Below are positions 1 to 10,865 of a DNA stretch of 64,000 nucleotides, one piece after another. The stretch is from assembly GCF_904849725.1 (NCBI RefSeq), contig NC_058518.1:391641581-391705580 (forward strand), in the 5' to 3' direction. How positions within the stretch are numbered: position 1 is the stretch's first letter; the number at the start of each line of letters is the position of its first letter. The stretch is from Hordeum vulgare subsp. vulgare. Its lineage: Eukaryota > Streptophyta > Magnoliopsida > Poales > Poaceae. The notes below the pieces were generated by a model. The model did no database searches. It was not told the DNA's origin and saw nothing but the letters and a program-made list of their open reading frames with translations. The translations under genes and the position numbers were made by a program.

Positions 1-744
1 CCGAGTGCCATGATTTCAGATCTGAACCTATTATGTTGTCACCAATATATGTGTGTTCTTGATCCTATCTTGCAAGTTGTAGTCACCTACTATGTGTTAT
101 GACCCGGCAACCCCGGAGTGACAATAGCCGGAACCACTCCCGGAGATGACCAGAGTATGAGGAGTTCATGTATTCATCAAGTGTTAATGCGTTGGTCCGG
201 TTCTTTATTAAAAGGAGAACCTTAATATCCCGTAGTTTCCATTAGGACCCCGCTGCCACGGGACGGATGGACAATAGATGTCATGCAAGTTCTTTTCCCT
301 AAGCACGTATGACTACATACGGTATACATGCCTACATTAGATTGACGAACTGGAGCTAGTTACTTATCTCTGTGTGTTATAACTGTTACATGATGAATAG
401 CATCCGACATAAGCATCCATCACCGATCCAATGCCTACGAGTCTTTTACTACTGGTCCTTGCTACGTTACTTTGCTGCTACTGCTGTCACTGCTGCTACT
501 GTTACTCTATTGCTACTTCTGTTACTTTGCTACTACTCGTTACTGTTGCTACTGCTGCTATCACCCTACTTTGCTACTGATACTTTGCTGCAGATACTAA
601 ATCTTTCAGGTGTGGTTGAATTGACAACTCAACTGCTAATACTTGAGAATATTCTTTGGTTTCCCCTTGAGTCAAATTAATAAATTTGGGTTGAATACTC
701 TACCCTCGAAAATTGTTGCGGTCCCCTATACTTGTGGGTTTTCA
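1..744 (+). mobile_element. LTR fragment, A-family (Athila-like gypsy), 3' part
   Basis: This stretch aligns by eye with the 3' two thirds of the LTRs of element A (from about 47053 and 55311), including the long block that ends in the Thr-Arg-Pro-rich 'accccgg' segment and the 'ttgggttgaatactctaccct' region near its end. It ends TCA at 744, where the A LTRs end in ACATCA. The start of the LTR lies before the window. The right neighbour is the middle of another LTR (745-1934), so this copy inserted into that LTR. A TGCTAC/TGCTGC-rich simple stretch at about 460-600 creates a leucine-rich open frame that is not a gene. Confidence 0.75.
460..600. repeat. TGCTAC/TGCTGC-type triplet-rich stretch
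   Basis: Degenerate runs of TGC, TAC and TGT triplets inside the LTR. A similar stretch is present in both LTRs of element A (about 47560-47660 and 55830-55890), so it is an LTR-internal simple sequence whose length differs between copies. Confidence 0.7.
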
Positions 745-1934
745 GACACCATCATAGAGGGGTTCATCATGTCCATTGGTGCCTCTCTGATGATGCGTGA
801 GTAGTTCTTTGTAGACCTACAGGTCTGTATATAGTAGCTAGATGGCTTCCTCTCTCTCTCTCTCTTGATTATCAATACAATGGTCTCTTGGAGATCCATA
901 TGATGTAATTCTTTTTGCGTTGTGTTTGTTGGGATCCGATGAACTTCGAGTTTATGATCAGACCTATGTTTCTACCCATGAAAGTTATTTGAGTTTTCGT
1001 TGATCTCTTATATGCGTGATTTGTTATAGCCTTGTATTTCTTCCCCGATATTTGGGTTTTGTTTGGCCAACTTGATCTATTTATATTGCAACGGAAAGAG
1101 GTGCTTTGTGATGGGTTCGATCTTACGGTGCTTGATCCCAGTGACAGAAAGGGAAATGACACGTATGTATCATTGCTATTAAGGATAACAAGATGGGGTC
1201 TATTTCTACATAAATAGATCTTGTCTACATCATGTCATCGTTATTATTGCATCACTCCGTTTTCCATGAACTTAATACACTAGATGCATGCTGGATAGCG
1301 GTCGATGTGTGGAGTAATAGTAGTAGATGCAGGCAGGAGTCGGTCTACTAATCTTGGACGTGATGCCTATATAATGATCATTGCCTCGATATCGTCATGA
1401 TTATTTTAAGTTCTATCAATTTCCCAACAGTAATTATTTCCCGTCGTTTGATATTTTTCTTGAGAGAAGCCACTAGTGAAACCTACGGCCCCCGAGTCTC
1501 TTTTCATCATATTTTCCTTTGCTTTTATTTTCAGATCTATAAAACCAAAAATACAAAAATACCTTGCTGCAATTTATTTGTTCCGCAATCTATTTATCCT
1601 ATCTACCACTTTTACCTCACGTTATTTGCCGATCTCGAGGCGCCTTACCCGAAAGGAAATTCTGACGCCATTGCCGGGGAAGATCAAGTCAAGATAGTCC
1701 CCCGCCAACGTGCCAATTTCTGGCGCTGTTGCCGGGGAGGGATTGACAACCCCTTTAACACATCAGGTTGCGAGTGTTTGTTATTTGTGTGCAGGTGTTG
1801 TTTACGTGGTATGAGGAGGTTCTCCTACTGGTTCAATAACCTTGGTCTCATCACTGAGGGAAATACCTACCGTCGCTATACTGCATCATCCCTTCCTCTT
1901 TGGGGAAATACCGACGTAGTTCTAGCAGACATCA
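745..1934 (+). mobile_element. LTR fragment, G-type (Athila-like), with PBS-like insert
   Basis: The sequence matches LTR G (from about 11344 and again 18445-18960): the same 'ggggttcatcat' block, pyrimidine tract, 'ctcttggagatcca' block, and an end in GACATCA at 1934. Its 5' part lies beyond the A-type LTR that interrupts it. Unlike the other copies it carries two tRNA-Asp-type PBS-like strings (about 1664-1682 and 1721-1738) separated by leader sequence like that found after the PBS of element H. Right of 1934 the sequence changes to copia 3' internal DNA, so this LTR probably inserted in that copia element. Confidence 0.7.
850..867. repeat. (CT)n microsatellite
   Basis: An uninterrupted CT run of about nine units inside the G-type LTR. 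Shorter pyrimidine tracts sit at the same place in the related LTRs near 11450, 12178, 17520, 40050 and 45340. Confidence 0.85.
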
Positions 1935-2910
1935 GGATAAAACTTCTCTAGGGGGAGAAAATCTCATTGATCCCATGCAATATAAGAGGGAGAATTATCA
2001 AGGATCCCTACCATAGGGGCAGATCATTCAAAGACCTCTTATCCATACCTAAGGGGGAGAACATTTGATGAGCCCTAAGGGGGAGAAAAGCTAAATTCAA
2101 GGAACCCTTACAAAATAGAGAAGTATCCCGGATCCCTATCTCTCAATGAGCCCTTACCCTCTGTCTTTATTTTTGGTAATTATGACAAAGGGGGAGAAAT
2201 ATCATCAAAGCTTCCATTCAATGAACCTACTTATAGGGGAGACATATCATCAAGAAGCTTATACAAAAAGAGGGAGAAACAACATTCAGGGGAGATATTT
2301 GTATCAAACATTACACACTAAGGGTGGGATAGATAAACGTGACTTTATTGGTTTGAACTTATTTTTTTCCTGCCTACTCTGTATATCTACATGCTATGAT
2401 TCCGGGGGAGAGGAAACTTTACAAATTTATCTTTAGGGGGGGAAAGTTCTTGTTCCTTGCAGACATATTCTTTCATCAAATCATATCTTCAATATGTCTC
2501 CAATTTCTTGGTACCTTTGAAGTTCTTTGCATCTTTACAACAGGGTACTCTTGTGTTATCTAACATTTGTTTTGCGAAGTGTACTCTATGTCAAGACGCT
2601 CAAGATTCTCAAGGTAAGTATATGCATCATATCCTTGTTCATGATGACCTCTTGTTTCTTCCACATATTGTTTGCAAGAGGGAGTCTTGAACATGGAAGT
2701 CCTTCATTCACATATGTTTGATGCATATAACCAAGATCCATAAGACTTGTCTTGTCCTTCTACCTTGTGTGTGCCCATGCATTCCATAGCAACTATCCTT
2801 TAAAGGGATTGCACACATTTAGGGTGAGCTTGTACTAGTCATATCCTTATGAGTATCTTTATTTGAAGCTTTGATTGTATGTTGTCATCAGTTACCAAAA
2901 AGGGGGAGAT
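1935..2910 (+). mobile_element. 3' internal region of SIRE/Maximus-type copia element
   Basis: AT-rich DNA without a convincing reading frame, studded with PPT-like words of the form AGGGGGAGA (near 1951, 2052, 2079, 2190, 2236, 2270, 2293, 2403, 2432). The last one, at 2899-2910, directly abuts the TG of the LTR at 2911 and is the functional-looking PPT. A long, purine-punctuated region between pol and the 3' LTR is typical of the SIRE lineage of plant Ty1-copia elements. The rest of the element (pol, gag, 5' LTR) is not in the window. The short open frames here are not recognisable proteins. Confidence 0.6.
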
Positions 2911-4434
2911 TGAAAGCACATATGCTCCCTTGGTGATTTTGATAATTCATGACAACATACATTGCCTCTTGGACTAACACTTTTACCTAGATATTTCAGG
3001 TTTAGTCCATGAAGAGCTACGGTTAAGGTTTATGTGGAGATGCCCCTGGATGCAAGAAAGGAATAATATTGGCTCAAGCTTCAAGCTAGAAGACTCTTCA
3101 TTTTATATTTGTGAGAAATCACTTTTGAGTCCATAGGAAAGCTAATACTATTAAAAGGGGGTGAGGTAGTAAAATGAACTAATTGCTCAAATGCTCAAAG
3201 TTAGCCACCAAAACACTCAGTCATTTTCCCCACATATCCACTCTGTCAAGTTCCACATTCACAAATTCGGTGTCACCAACATTGCCACATTGGACCCACT
3301 GAGTTTGAACCTAAGACATAACCCTAGCCATTCCCACCAAATCGGTGCAACTGAAACTGCATTGGTGCTACCGAGTTCAGCGTGACCAACATTCTGTTGC
3401 CAAGATACACAAAATCGGAATCTCCGAGTTTGAGTATCAGTGCTACCGAGTTTGGCCATGTGACCGTTAGTCACCTTTTCGGTGCCATCGAGTTCTATAT
3501 ATCAGTCTCACCGAGATTCAGAAGTTCACTGCTTTAGTGCTAATCGATACCACCTAGTTGTCCACTTCGGTGTCACCGAGTTTGCTCTTTTGTGTGTAAC
3601 GGTTGGATTTTGGCTGCTACCTATATATACCCCTTCACCCACCTCTCATTCGTGGGAGAAGCACTCAGAACACACACTTCATTTCCAGATCCATTTTCTA
3701 AGAGAGAACCACCTACTCATGTGTTGAGACCAAGATATTCCAATCCAATCGTTTGAATCTTGATCTCTAGCTTCCCCAAGCTGCTTTCCACCAATTCAAC
3801 CTCTCCTACCCATACATATTCTGTGTGAGAGAGATTCGTGTTGAGGAGACTATCTTTAGAAGCACAAGAGCAAGGAGTTCATTGATCTACCACATCTATT
3901 ACCTTTTGGAGGGTGGTGCCTCCTAGATTGGTTTATGTGTCGCTTGGGAGCCTCCTACTTCATGTTGTGGAGTTGAACCAAGATGTTTGTAAGGGCAAGG
4001 AGATCGCCTACTTCGTGAAGATCTACCGTGAGTAAGGCTAGTCATGTGTGGACGGAAGCCGTGGTGGGATAGACAAGGCCGCTTCTTTGTAGACCCTCTA
4101 TGGGTGGAGCCCTCCGTGGACTCTCGCAGTTGTTACTCTCCGTAGGTTGAAGTCTCCACTAACATGGATGTACGATAGCGCCACCTATTGGAACCATGCC
4201 AAAAATCGTTGTGTCAACCTCATGCGTTTGATCTCCCTTCCCTTCTCCTCTACTTTACACTTGCATGTTTTACTTTCCGCTGTTATACTCTTAGAACTGC
4301 TTGTGTGGGGTGCCTAGACTTGTTAGAACTGCTAGATTTATGCCCTCCTAGAAATTAGGTTAGGCTATTTTTTTTATCTTGACAAGTAGTCGATTCACAC
4401 ACCCCCTTTAGACACATCTTCTATCGGTCCCTCA
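2911..4434 (+). mobile_element. 3' LTR, SIRE/Maximus-type Ty1-copia
   Basis: A 1.52-kb segment starting TGAAAGC right after a polypurine tract and ending CCTCA at 4434. It contains repeated 'tgccaccgag'-like words (about 3250-3590), which I associate with Maximus-type wheat LTRs, and a TATA box near 3622. No second LTR is in view, so both ends rest on the PPT, the TG...CA ends and the change to Athila-like sequence at 4435. The family name is recalled and not tested. Confidence 0.65.
3622..3629 (+). promoter_or_regulatory. TATA box of the copia LTR
   Basis: TATATATA in the middle of the LTR, followed by a pyrimidine-rich leader with 'cacccacctctcattc', the usual layout of a plant LTR promoter (U3/R boundary about 30 bp downstream). 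Confidence 0.55.
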
Positions 4435-5084
4435 GGTATATTCACTTTATATTTACTTAAACCCTAAAAATACTTTTTGTAACTTATTTACTTTTATTTT
4501 TATTTTTCATTTACCTATCTACTAATATCAAATTTAATCCTTGCAATTGGCAAAACCTAGGGGGTTGATAACCCTCTTGCCTTTGTTGGATGCAAGTTTT
4601 GCTTCGTGTGTGTGCATGTACCGCTTCCTTGTTTGTGTGGTGTCTCCTACTAGTCTGATAAACCTTGGTTCTTAACTCAGGCCAATACTATCTGCTACTA
4701 TACTATATCACCCTTCCTCTTTTGGGAAAGCCTAACGCCTATCACAAGTAGGAGAAAAAAATTTCAGGCACCGTTGTCGGGGAGACTTCACCAAACAAAT
4801 ACACGTTCCTTCACTCACACCTATCATTTGCTGTTTTACTTTCCTTGCCTTTTGCTTTCTTAATGCACTTTACAAAAAAATTACAAAAAATATCTTGTGA
4901 GTTATTTATGCTTGCTACCGTGGATAGTTCTTCGATTATTGCTTCTACGTGAAAATGAAGTGCTTAATTATACTTGATATAGGATTTGCAATGCTCAAAC
5001 TTAGAAATATTATGTGGGGTTGACCATTCCTAATAGGAAAACATTGGATTTTATTGCTAAAGGATTTTTTATTGAAAGAGACGC
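4435..5084 (+). mobile_element. Remnant of Athila-like LTR end, PBS and leader
   Basis: The first 330 bp resemble the last part of LTRs G and H ('gggttgataaccc', then 'cttggttcttaactcaggcca', then 'catcacccttcctctt'). A degenerate PBS, AGGCACCGTTGTCGGGGA, lies at about 4776-4793, followed by leader-like sequence as after the PBS of element H. No coding region survives before the CACTA end at 5085. The copia LTR at 2911-4434 appears to have landed inside this older LTR. Confidence 0.55.
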
Positions 5085-5680
5085 CACTACTACAGGATGC
5101 TCCAAAGACGGCACATCAATCAGAGACCCTTCGACGAAACTGTGTGCGATGCATGAATCGCAAACACTATAGTTCAGGCTTCGTCGCCAATAATGCGCAC
5201 AACGTGCGGTGAATAACCCATCAAATATGATCCAGAAATGACTAAGTGTGCAATTTGTGGCATACAATGCTTCCATGTGAACTGTTTGTGATTAGCTAAA
5301 ATAACACAAACGGTTACCGAGATCAAGATGTGTGCGCTAGAGGGCACACATTTCACTATCATAAACTGTTTGCGGTGATATAGTAGAACACAAATGATTC
5401 GACATAACAAGATGTGTGCGATATACAACAAACAAATGGGTAATCAGAATCATGTGCAAACACCAGAAATTACACAAACGCTAATAACATGTGTGTCTTG
5501 TGGGGAAACGTTTGCTGGTATACAATTGTGAGAGATTAATGAAATCATCACCAATACGTTTCGTAGTTTAGATGATGGAGAGCGAAGAGTGGTGATATTT
5601 AGTTATGACCCTATACACGATTCTAGACAGTTGCTATATTTGCTCCGTATGCGATTATGTGTGCACAGAAAAATTAAAAA
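5085..5680. repeat. CACTA-like terminal and subterminal repeat zone
   Basis: Short words recur in both orientations: TGTGTGCGAT (near 5140, 5320, 5410), AAACTGTTTG/CAAACGGTT (near 5277, 5305, 5363) and ACAAGATGTGTG (near 5319, 5407). In CACTA elements such motifs bind the TNPA-type transposase protein. Here they are only seen as sequence. Confidence 0.5.
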
Positions 5681-6420
5681 CTGTGAAAATGCTTCCCCGG
5701 CAAGAGCAAGTGCCAGCTACAACGGGAAATTATAAAACCCCGAATGGCCTACGAGAGTATGGAGTTGGGCGACGGTGAAATCGAGGCTGCCGGCGTGATT
5801 GTCGGCTTGAGGGTCGACGACCATGCCGCTACCTCTCCCGACGACAACCATAAGATGCAAGAATCATAACATGAGAAAGCCAGTAGGTTAGCCAGGGTCA
5901 TCCTGAAAGCAGCTAGGGATCCCTAGTAGGCGATATTGCAGGATCAGCGCAGAGTGCATCAGATGGTGCGGGCGGTGGAGCAGGAACCGTGACGTCGTAA
6001 GGACAACTGCGGCAGTGGCTGTCGCAAAAGGCGGGGGCTTATGTCCTAGATGGAGGATGACGCAGCTCCGGACGGCGAGGGAGGACTTGTGGCCATTGCT
6101 GCAGCATTGGTGATGGCCAGGGTCTCGCAGGCCGCCGGGACGATGTACGAAGACCCAACGGACTACACGACAGTCTTGGTGAGAGCTGCGCCCGAGGCAG
6201 TACCGACGATCACCAATGTCGTGGTTGACCCTGCCTTGGTTGATCAAGGTGTACGTTATCGACTCGGCGATCTCCTGTCCTCGTGAGCCAAGGAACGACA
6301 TGATATTGATGGTCGATGGCAGCTGTGCGTGCTGGGTCGGTGTTAGGGGCAACATCACTTTTTTGTGTGTGAAGTTCATATGTATTATATTTATGTAAAA
6401 TAGCGAGCTATTTTTTGTAA
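5681..6420 (+). pseudogene. GC-rich gene-like debris inside the DNA transposon
   Basis: The base composition rises sharply against the AT-rich surroundings, and the longest plus-strand frame (6050-6286) is alanine- and acid-rich with no recognisable domain. Stops break any longer frame. It may be a remnant of a transposon-encoded exon or of a captured host fragment. I do not recognise it, and no start, splice sites or function can be supported. Confidence 0.3.
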
Positions 6421-6859
6421 ATTACTCTGCCAACTATGCATTGTACCAATTTGAGCATGTAAATGCTCGATTGAATTGTTCATGCATGCCAAATGCGTCA
6501 ATCGTATGTGCTGGCCTATCTATATATATTGTACTTTTGTGCATGCTCAAGAAACTATAGAGTAGTGCGAATGAGGATGAACGGGAGAGGACCGGGGTTG
6601 AGGGTTTGCGCAGGAAACGGTTCGTAAACTGGAACCGTGTGTGATTAATGTCATTGTACATATTAGATTGCAAGTTTTTGTTTGACCGAAGGTTTGATGG
6701 GAGCGATGTGGATTGCCGTTCGATTGCGGTGCATCTTACGGTGCGCATCCGTGATCCGTGTGATTGAGGTTCTAGACAATCAGAACACGTAGTAAAATAT
6801 GATGAATGCACACGGTACGAGAAGGCACATGGTCTTCACAAAGTAACAATGCGCCCAAA
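6421..6859. other. Unassigned AT-rich stretch within the DNA transposon
   Basis: No gene, repeat or motif I can support. It lies between the GC-rich debris and the tandem array. Confidence 0.4.
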
Positions 6860-8760
6860 CAAATCACAAATTTCGTGGGAAACCCATAGGTCCTTGGTAA
6901 TTTCTTCATAATTGTTTCCTAAGATCAACATACCCACTAGAATGCACCGTGTTTAAATTTAACATTTTTAGAGCTTCTTTACTCTATTTAGGCTTTTATG
7001 TGCACTTTCTAGGCATTTATTGCTTATCATTCAAGTTCGGATGTTCTGTACATCAAAAGGTGTTCAAAAGGGATTCTATAATTCATAATTATGTCATTGA
7101 ATAAATTTTCATGTATTTTACAGGAAAATAAAAGAATTTTAGAGGATATGTGTGGGAAGAGGCAACCACAGATGTGTAGTTTATTGTTTTTGTAACTCTG
7201 GTAAAATGGAAAACATGTCTAAAAACAAGATTACTTGTGTGGTGCCTTGGGAGGGCCTCAATATGATATGAGAAATATTTGAGGAGGTTTGGCTAATGTC
7301 GTCGTACACACTCTTCATTTTTCGAACCATCACCTGTGATTTTTCATAGTTCGGGGAGCAAAATCACCATGTTTTAAAAGGGGAACCCATGTTTCCGTGG
7401 TCCTTTCAAGTTGATTTATTTCTACGATCATCATACCCACTACAATGCATGGTGTCCAAATTTGCCTTTATTTGGCTCGTTTACTCTACTTAGGTTTTTA
7501 TGTGCATTTTCTAGGCCTTTTGTGCTTATAATGCAATTTTGGACAATCTATGCATGAAATAAATGTAAAAAAGGGTTCTAACAATCATAATTCTATCATT
7601 GAATAACATTCCATCTATTTTATAGGAAATTAATAGAAATAAAAATGATATATGTGGGTAGAGGCAACCATATATGTGTCGTCTATTGTTTTTGTAACTC
7701 TCGAAAAATGGAAAACATGTCTTAAAAACATAATACATTGTGTGGTGCCTTGGGAGGGCCTCAATATCATGTGCTAAATACTTGGGGAGGTTTGGCTAAT
7801 GTCGTCATACACACTCTTCATATATCGAACTGTCATCAATGATGTTTCATGGTTTGGGGAGCGAAATCACCATGTTTTTAAAGGGGAACCCTTATTTCCT
7901 TGGTCCTTTCAACTTGATTTATTTTCTACGATCATCATACCCACTACAATGCACGGTGTCTAAATTTGACATTTTTTGGGCTCATTTACTCTATCTAGGT
8001 TTTTGTGTGCATTTTCTAGGCCTTTTGTGCTTATAATTCAATTTCGGACAATCTATGCATGAAATAAATGTAAAAAAGGGTTCTAACAATCGCAATTGTG
8101 TCATTGAATAACATTCCATCTATTTTACAAAAAATTAATAGAAATTCAAACGATATGTGTGGGCAGAGGCAACCATATATGTGTCGTTTATTGTTTTTGC
8201 AACTCTAGAAAAATGAAAAACATGCCTGAAAAACATGATACCTTGTGTGGTGGCTTGGCAGGGCCTAAATATGATGTGGAAAATACTTGAGGAGGATTGG
8301 CTAATGTCGTGATACACACTCTTAATATATGAAAGCATCACCTATGATGTTTCATGGTTCGGGGAGCGAAATCACCATGTTTTGAAAGGGAAACCCATAT
8401 TTCCTTGGTCATTTCAACTTGATTCCTTTTCTACGATCATCATACCCACTACAATGCACCGTGCCTGAATTTGACTTTTTCAGACTCGTTTACTATATTT
8501 AGGCTTTTATGTGCATTTTTCTAGGCCTTTTGTGCTTATAATTCAATTTCGGACAATCTATGCATATAAAAAAATGTAAAAAGAGGACCTAAAAGTCATA
8601 ATTTTGTCATTGAATAACACTTCATCTATTCTATACGAAAATAATAAAAATTAAAAAGACATGTGTGGGAAGAGGCAATCATATATGTGTCATTTATTCG
8701 ACTTTTGTCTCTAAAAAATTGTAAACATGCGTGAAAAACATAATAGCTTGTGTGGTGTCA
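6860..8760. repeat. Tandem array, monomer about 504 bp, about 3.8 copies
   Basis: The marker GGTGCCTTGGGAGGGCCT recurs at 7241, 7743 and 8249 and in decayed form at 8754, giving steps of 502, 506 and 505 bp. Each unit also repeats, in order, a 'ttcggggagcaaaatcacc' block, 'cgatcatcatacccacta', 'ctaggccttttgtgctta', 'gaataacattccatct' and 'agaggcaaccatatatgtg'. The first unit is partial and the most divergent. Units carry no conserved open frame. Confidence 0.85.
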
Positions 8761-8869
8761 TATAACGAGTACGCTTTGGTAAATATTTGAACACCAAGCA
8801 AAGTATCATGTACTATTTGATACTATTAGTTTTCCAAAAATACATTTTAACCACAAATGTTTTCTTGAA

Positions 8870-9120
8870 ATGAACTATATGCACAACACGGTGGGTTAAC
8901 GTCGGCCTGGCCGAGAAGGAGAACGACGGCCTCTGGCCACAATGGCCCGATGCCTTCACATGCCATCAGGATTACGTCGGTAGCTACCAAAGCCATTGAC
9001 GAGAGCTGGCCAGAGATCCAAGCACGGTGTGGGATGCCGCCGATAAGGCCGATAGCGAGGGGCGTCTGGTCATCATCAGAGACGTAGTTTGTATGTGTGT
9101 CGCCCGAACGTTTGTTTAAT
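8870..9120. other. GC-rich island after the tandem array
   Basis: About 240 bp rich in GGCC and CGTCGG words with no frame longer than a few dozen codons. It may be exon debris of the same broken gene that continues at 9283. Confidence 0.25.
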
Positions 9121-9282
9121 TAATTATCAGCATACAACTACTAGTACTTACCCACACTAGTAGTTAATAGAGAAAATTATGCTATGTGAATTTAAGTACG
9201 TTCATCGAGTGTACAATTTTTTCAACGTGGGATCACTAATTTTCTCTTTTCTCAGCACACATGTATTTGATGTGCTTCGTGT

Positions 9283-9890
9283 GTGTTGCTTGTTCCCCCG
9301 CCTAAGATTCTGAGTTCCGTAGCGAAATTTTTAGTAGGCACGCGATTTCGCAAGTTATCCCTCCCACCCCATACTCACCCATCAGATTTCCCCCTATCCC
9401 CACCCTCTCCCTACAACCCAAACCACCGACGCCGCCACAACCAGATCTACATTTTTCCGCAACCTCTCTCGTCGATCTATTGAGGTAACCATCGATTTCC
9501 ATCACCACCCTTGCCCGATTACTCAAATGGAGCCTGCGAACCACCCTCATGTCTCAACTTCTGCAGCACCTATCATCGACCATCCGTGCGTAAGGCCAAC
9601 CACATATCACACGGAGGTCGATGAGCTCATGGCGGTCGATGGCACAGTGGTCGTTGTGTGTGTCGACCTGGAGGAACACCTTGTCATCGACGCCGCCAAA
9701 TCGGTGCGAGTTCTAGCCGAGATGAAGTGGCCAAGCAACTACCCCTCGGGATTTATCAAGTATAAACTGTCGAGTTCAATTTTACCAATACCAGTTGCAA
9801 TGTTTTACCGTGTGAATTTCAGTTTCACCGGTACAAGTTTTCATCGCCATGTTAGGTTGTATGTTCTCCGTAGTTAACATGTTCGCTGTT
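9283..9890 (+). pseudogene. Unrecognised gene-like fragment in the DNA transposon
   Basis: A CT- and CCGCC-rich leader (9360-9480), like many grass 5' UTRs, precedes an ATG at 9527 and a 116-codon frame. The frame is plausible to about residue 83 (acidic and Val/Ala-rich, with a tail like EMKWPSNYPSGF) and then runs into AT-rich, intron-like DNA. The conserved piece is repeated at 10321-10410. I do not recognise a domain. It could be a transposon-encoded accessory gene or a captured host exon; its broken copy downstream argues it is no longer functional. Confidence 0.35.
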
Positions 9891-10019
9891 TATTTTAGTT
9901 ATGCGCACTCTGTTGTTCAAGTAGGAATTGTCCAGTTTAATTTTACCACTACCAGTTATAAACTTACAATGCCTATGCTAGGTTGTTGTTAAGCCTATTG
10001 TAGTAAACAATTATATCCA

Positions 10020-10730
10020 TTTTTTACGTTGTCCATTCGGTACCGTGCTACTCTTCGCAATGAAGATGCCACTTGAGGTGTTGTCCTTCAATTACCATTA
10101 GATATTTTTGGTGGATGTTAACCCTATTGTAGTTTACATGTCTTTTCATGTACTTATGCAGGGTCACAATGCACGATGATGTTGTTTACCATTGAGGTTA
10201 GTCACATCCCAATATCTTATAGTATTTTACATAATTTGTGCAATTGCAGTTTAGCTTCTAACATTTACTTGTTGCTTGTACGTACATATTTTAGTTGTAA
10301 TGATCCATGCTTCGACCCGTAGGAACACCTTGCCACCGACTTTGGGCGGGCTCTCGCCGAGATGAAGTGCCCCAGCAACTACCCCTCGGGATTTACCAAG
10401 TATGAATTATGCAGTTCAATTTCTCCAATACCCGTCCCTTTGCTATCGTGCTACTCCTCATAATGAAAATATCATCAGAGATACTTTGTTTAATTAACAT
10501 CTGTTATTTTTTGAGGATGTTAACCATGTTGTATTTAACACACATTGTATGTGCTTATGCAGGGCAACAATGCACGATATTGTTATTTACCATCGAGGTT
10601 AGTCACATCCCATTGTATTATTTTACATCATTTGTGCAATTGCAACTTAGGTTATAACACTCATTTGTTGCTTGTAGGAACATATGTCACAGGTACCGAT
10701 CCACGTTTCGACCCCCTATGCATATGGGGC
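10020..10730 (+). pseudogene. Duplicated exon-like block, broken
   Basis: Sequence around 10321-10410 repeats 9670-9765 (sharing 'gccgagatgaagtg' and 'aactacccctcgggattta'). Sequence around 10440-10720 repeats 10040-10320, including the exon-like TGCAGGG...CACGAT...ACCAT(T/C)GAGGTTAGT block at about 10155 and 10557. The two copies differ by many substitutions and small indels, so the duplication is old. Splice-like AG and GT borders are visible but no continuous frame joins the pieces. Confidence 0.45.
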
Positions 10731-10865
10731 AATGAGATAAACATGAACAATCATCAAGTGAGGAAACTAAGAAAAAATGTTAGGGAGACGAAAAAAATGA
10801 TTGGAATTATACTCTTTATTTACATTTTATCCACGACATCACTAAACTTTAGGATGGTAAGCAAT

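Larger units (their letters stand above)
5085..10865. mobile_element. Decayed DNA transposon, probably CACTA superfamily, right end missing
   Basis: The left border starts CACTACTACAGG, followed by about 600 bp packed with short, both-strand repeats of words such as GATGTGTGCG, AAACTGTTTG and its complement. A CACTA start plus subterminal repeat arrays is the hallmark of the CACTA (En/Spm) superfamily. The interior holds a tandem array of about 504-bp units, GC-rich gene-like debris and a duplicated exon-like block. I could not find the matching TAGTG end. LTR G begins at 10866 and the far side is not recovered, so a border-only identification is what the sequence supports. No transposase was recognised. 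Confidence 0.5.

Noticed and set aside
372..680. 102-codon Leu/Tyr-rich frame
   Set aside because: It lies in the TGC/TAC triplet-rich part of an A-type LTR and changes length between LTR copies.
5888..6379. 163-codon minus-strand frame
   Set aside because: It overlaps GC-rich debris that opens frames on both strands; no domain, and no copy to compare.
9120..9180. Right end of the CACTA transposon (CTAGTAGTTA)
   Set aside because: It does not match the inverted left end and has no TSD; related gene-like sequence continues to 10730.
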